NCBI GenBank assembly: GCA_036337765.1
Contig: JAYZDP010000156.1
Coordinates: forward strand, 1-7,007
Length of the DNA: 7,007 nt
Source of the DNA: JAYZDP01 sp036337765
GTDB lineage: Bacteria; Acidobacteriota; Thermoanaerobaculia; Multivoradales; Multivoraceae
Reading direction: 5' to 3'
Shown: piece by piece, positions 5,842 through 7,007 of the stretch
Layout of the letters: the number at the start of each line of letters is the position of its first letter
How positions within the stretch are numbered: position 1 is the first letter of the stretch
The notes under the pieces: model-generated
What the model was told of the DNA's origin: nothing
Databases searched by the model: none
Seen by the model: the letters and a program-made list of their open reading frames with translations, nothing else
Program-made: the position numbers and the translations under genes

Positions 5842-6441
5842 ATGAGCCTGGAGAAAGACCCCGAATACCCCGTGATCCGCCAGGTCGCGGATCTCCGGTT
5901 CACCCTCACGTACATGAGCTCCCGCGACGCGGAGCGGGTGCTGGGTTTCGCCCGTGACCTGCCTCCCCATGATCTGCTCTTCCTACGGCGTGACATCACC
6001 GATCTAGACGTCGTCGAGGACTGGTTGCGCGACATCGAATGTGGCGAAGCGCTGACCATCCTTGCCTGGATGGACGAGGTCGTGGTGGGCTACGGCACGA
6101 TTCACCGGCATGAGCCAAGCTGGTCGGCCCACGTGGCCGAACTCCGGGTCGTCGTCGCCGCTTCGGCCAGGGGCAAGGGATTGGGCCGGATCCTCACTCA
6201 GGAGGCTTTCAAGAGTGCTCTACGCTGCGGCATCGAGAAAATGATGGCGCGGCTCACGGTCGATCAGGAGGCCGCGATCGCTGTTTTCGAGGGACTCGGC
6301 TTCCATCGCGAGGCGCTGCTCGAGGGGCATGTCAAGGACCTCGACGGTAATCCTCATGATCTCGTGCTGATGAGTCGGCGGGTAGAGGACTTCTCCGAAA
6401 CGGTGCCTGACGTGGGCCTGTCGGAGGTCCATCCCTCCTAG
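5842..6441 (+). CDS. GNAT-family N-acetyltransferase
   Basis: The 199-residue protein has the GNAT fold. The central strand (AELRVVVAASARGKGLGRIL, residues 99-118) carries the acetyl-CoA pyrophosphate-binding R110-G-K-G-L-G115 loop. A following helix and the strand/helix AAIAVFEGLGF (144-154) form the second conserved region. The N-terminal part (DLPPHDLLFLRRDITDLDVVEDWL) and the C-terminal HVKDLDGNPHDLVLMSR are typical of a YncA/RimI-like bacterial subgroup. It should transfer acetyl from acetyl-CoA to an amine; the acceptor is not known. ATG 5842 is the first plausible start, without an obvious Shine-Dalgarno. The next gene starts 30 bp after the stop on the same strand, so the two are probably co-transcribed. 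That gene is a DgcN-type protein, so an amino-acid or D-amino-acid acceptor is a reasonable guess but unproven. Confidence 0.9.
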   Translation: MSLEKDPEYPVIRQVADLRFTLTYMSSRDAERVLGFARDLPPHDLLFLRRDITDLDVVEDWLRDIECGEALTILAWMDEVVVGYGTIHRHEPSWSAHVAELRVVVAASARGKGLGRILTQEAFKSALRCGIEKMMARLTVDQEAAIAVFEGLGFHREALLEGHVKDLDGNPHDLVLMSRRVEDFSETVPDVGLSEVHPS

Positions 6442-6471
6442 GGGCGCTCCCTCCCTCTCCATCTGGATTCG

Positions 6472-7007
6472 ATGCCGGTGGACATCCCAAGTCCCTACGT
6501 TCTATTCCTCGGCGACGAGGAAAGCGCGGTCATGGCGAAGACCGCCCGCGGCCTCGCGTACTGGCGCCCCGAGCAGTGCGTTGGTCAGGTCCGGGTCGGG
6601 GACCGGGGCGCTGACCTCGGCCTTCCGGAGATGACGATTGCAGAGGCCACCAGATCGCCCGCACGAACCCTGGTAGTCGGGGTGGCGAACATCGGGGGCT
6701 TCATTCCTGACAGTTGGGTAGCGCCGATCGTCGAGGCGCTGGAGGGCGGTCTCGATGTCGCCTCGGGTCTCCATACCCGCCTGTCCGACATTGAGGCGAT
6801 TCGGTCCAGTGCGGATCGAGTAGGCCGTCGGCTCTACGACGTGCGCCATCCGGAACGGGATTTCCCGGTTGGCAGCGGTCAGTCGCGCAGCGGAGAGCGG
6901 ATCCTGACTGTAGGCACAGACTGTGCCGTCGGGAAGATGTACACCGTCCTGGCCCTGGAGCGGGAGATGAGGTCACGTGGGCTGGATGCGGACTTTCGGG
7001 CCACGGG
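6472..7007 (+). CDS. DUF1611/DgcN-type P-loop protein, N-terminal part (3' truncated by window)
   Basis: The frame runs from ATG 6472 to the window edge: 178 complete codons of a protein normally around 330-350 residues. Residues ~1-80 match the Rossmann-like DUF1611 N-terminal domain (VLFLGDEESAVMAKTARGL, then VGVANIGGFIPDSW). From ~80 the P-loop domain follows, with LASGLHxRL-like SGLHTRLSD, then LYDVRHPERDFPVGSG and the Walker A GTDCAVGKM (148-156), a hallmark of the family. Characterised members named DgcN act in D-glutamate catabolism by making N-acetyl-D-glutamate, which an enolase-superfamily partner (DgcA, often annotated dipeptide epimerase) then converts. The assignment of this subgroup to that reaction is inference. 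ATG 6472 is the first usable start after an in-frame TAG (6439-6441, the GNAT stop). A GGA four bases upstream is a weak ribosome site. Confidence 0.88.
   Translation, partial: MPVDIPSPYVLFLGDEESAVMAKTARGLAYWRPEQCVGQVRVGDRGADLGLPEMTIAEATRSPARTLVVGVANIGGFIPDSWVAPIVEALEGGLDVASGLHTRLSDIEAIRSSADRVGRRLYDVRHPERDFPVGSGQSRSGERILTVGTDCAVGKMYTVLALEREMRSRGLDADFRAT

Noticed and set aside
1..7007. CRISPR array, toxin-antitoxin pair, transposon or defence island
   Set aside because: No regularly spaced repeats, transposase or nuclease motifs, or paired small genes were seen; the recognised genes are metabolic, envelope-related or primase-like.
3306..7007. A single peptidoglycan-recycling cluster joining asd, hydrolase, GNAT and DgcN
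   Set aside because: asd is on the opposite strand, the hydrolase substrate is unknown and a weak terminator separates it from the GNAT gene; only the GNAT-DgcN pair has supporting adjacency.

Overview
The window is a GC-rich bacterial chromosomal segment with six recognisable genes; two of them run off the window edges. The C-terminal form of the TonB-family protein, the secreted protein carrying a carboxypeptidase-regulatory-like fold, and the overall composition resemble Acidobacteriota (Thermoanaerobaculia-like lineages). This is an inference from protein style. There is no rRNA or other phylogenetic marker here, and another GC-rich lineage such as Myxococcota is possible.

Layout. Bases 3-515 (+) are the 3' end of a DUF3987-type primase/helicase-like gene, a family usually carried by phages, plasmids and integrative elements. 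A GC hairpin sits right after its stop, followed by a gene-free gap (516-690) with only a weak promoter-like pair. Bases 691-2301 (+) encode a secreted protein: signal peptide, regulatory-like beta-sandwich, charged helix, long Pro-rich linker, Cys-containing C-terminal domain. It converges, with a 20-bp gap, on a TonB-family energy transducer (2322-2987, -). A 318-bp non-coding stretch (2988-3305) with a perfect 12-bp inverted repeat and a second hairpin separates tonB from asd (3306-4361, -), encoding aspartate-semialdehyde dehydrogenase. Divergent from asd, only 44 bp away, is an exported alpha/beta hydrolase (4406-5746, +, TTG start). Then come a GNAT acetyltransferase (5842-6441, +) and, 30 bp further, the first 178 codons of a DUF1611/DgcN-type P-loop protein (6472-end, +).

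How the genes may work together. Only the last two look like a functional unit. DgcN-type proteins take part in D-glutamate/D-amino-acid catabolism through N-acetylated intermediates, so an adjacent GNAT enzyme is suggestive. asd (lysine and diaminopimelate supply), the hydrolase and the TonB protein look like ordinary chromosomal housekeeping or cell-envelope genes. No CRISPR array, tRNA, rRNA, transposase, integrase or clear defence system was seen. The points most worth a second look are the GNAT-DgcN pair, the chimeric secreted protein, the unassigned C-terminal domain of the hydrolase, and the possible mobile-element edge at the left end.
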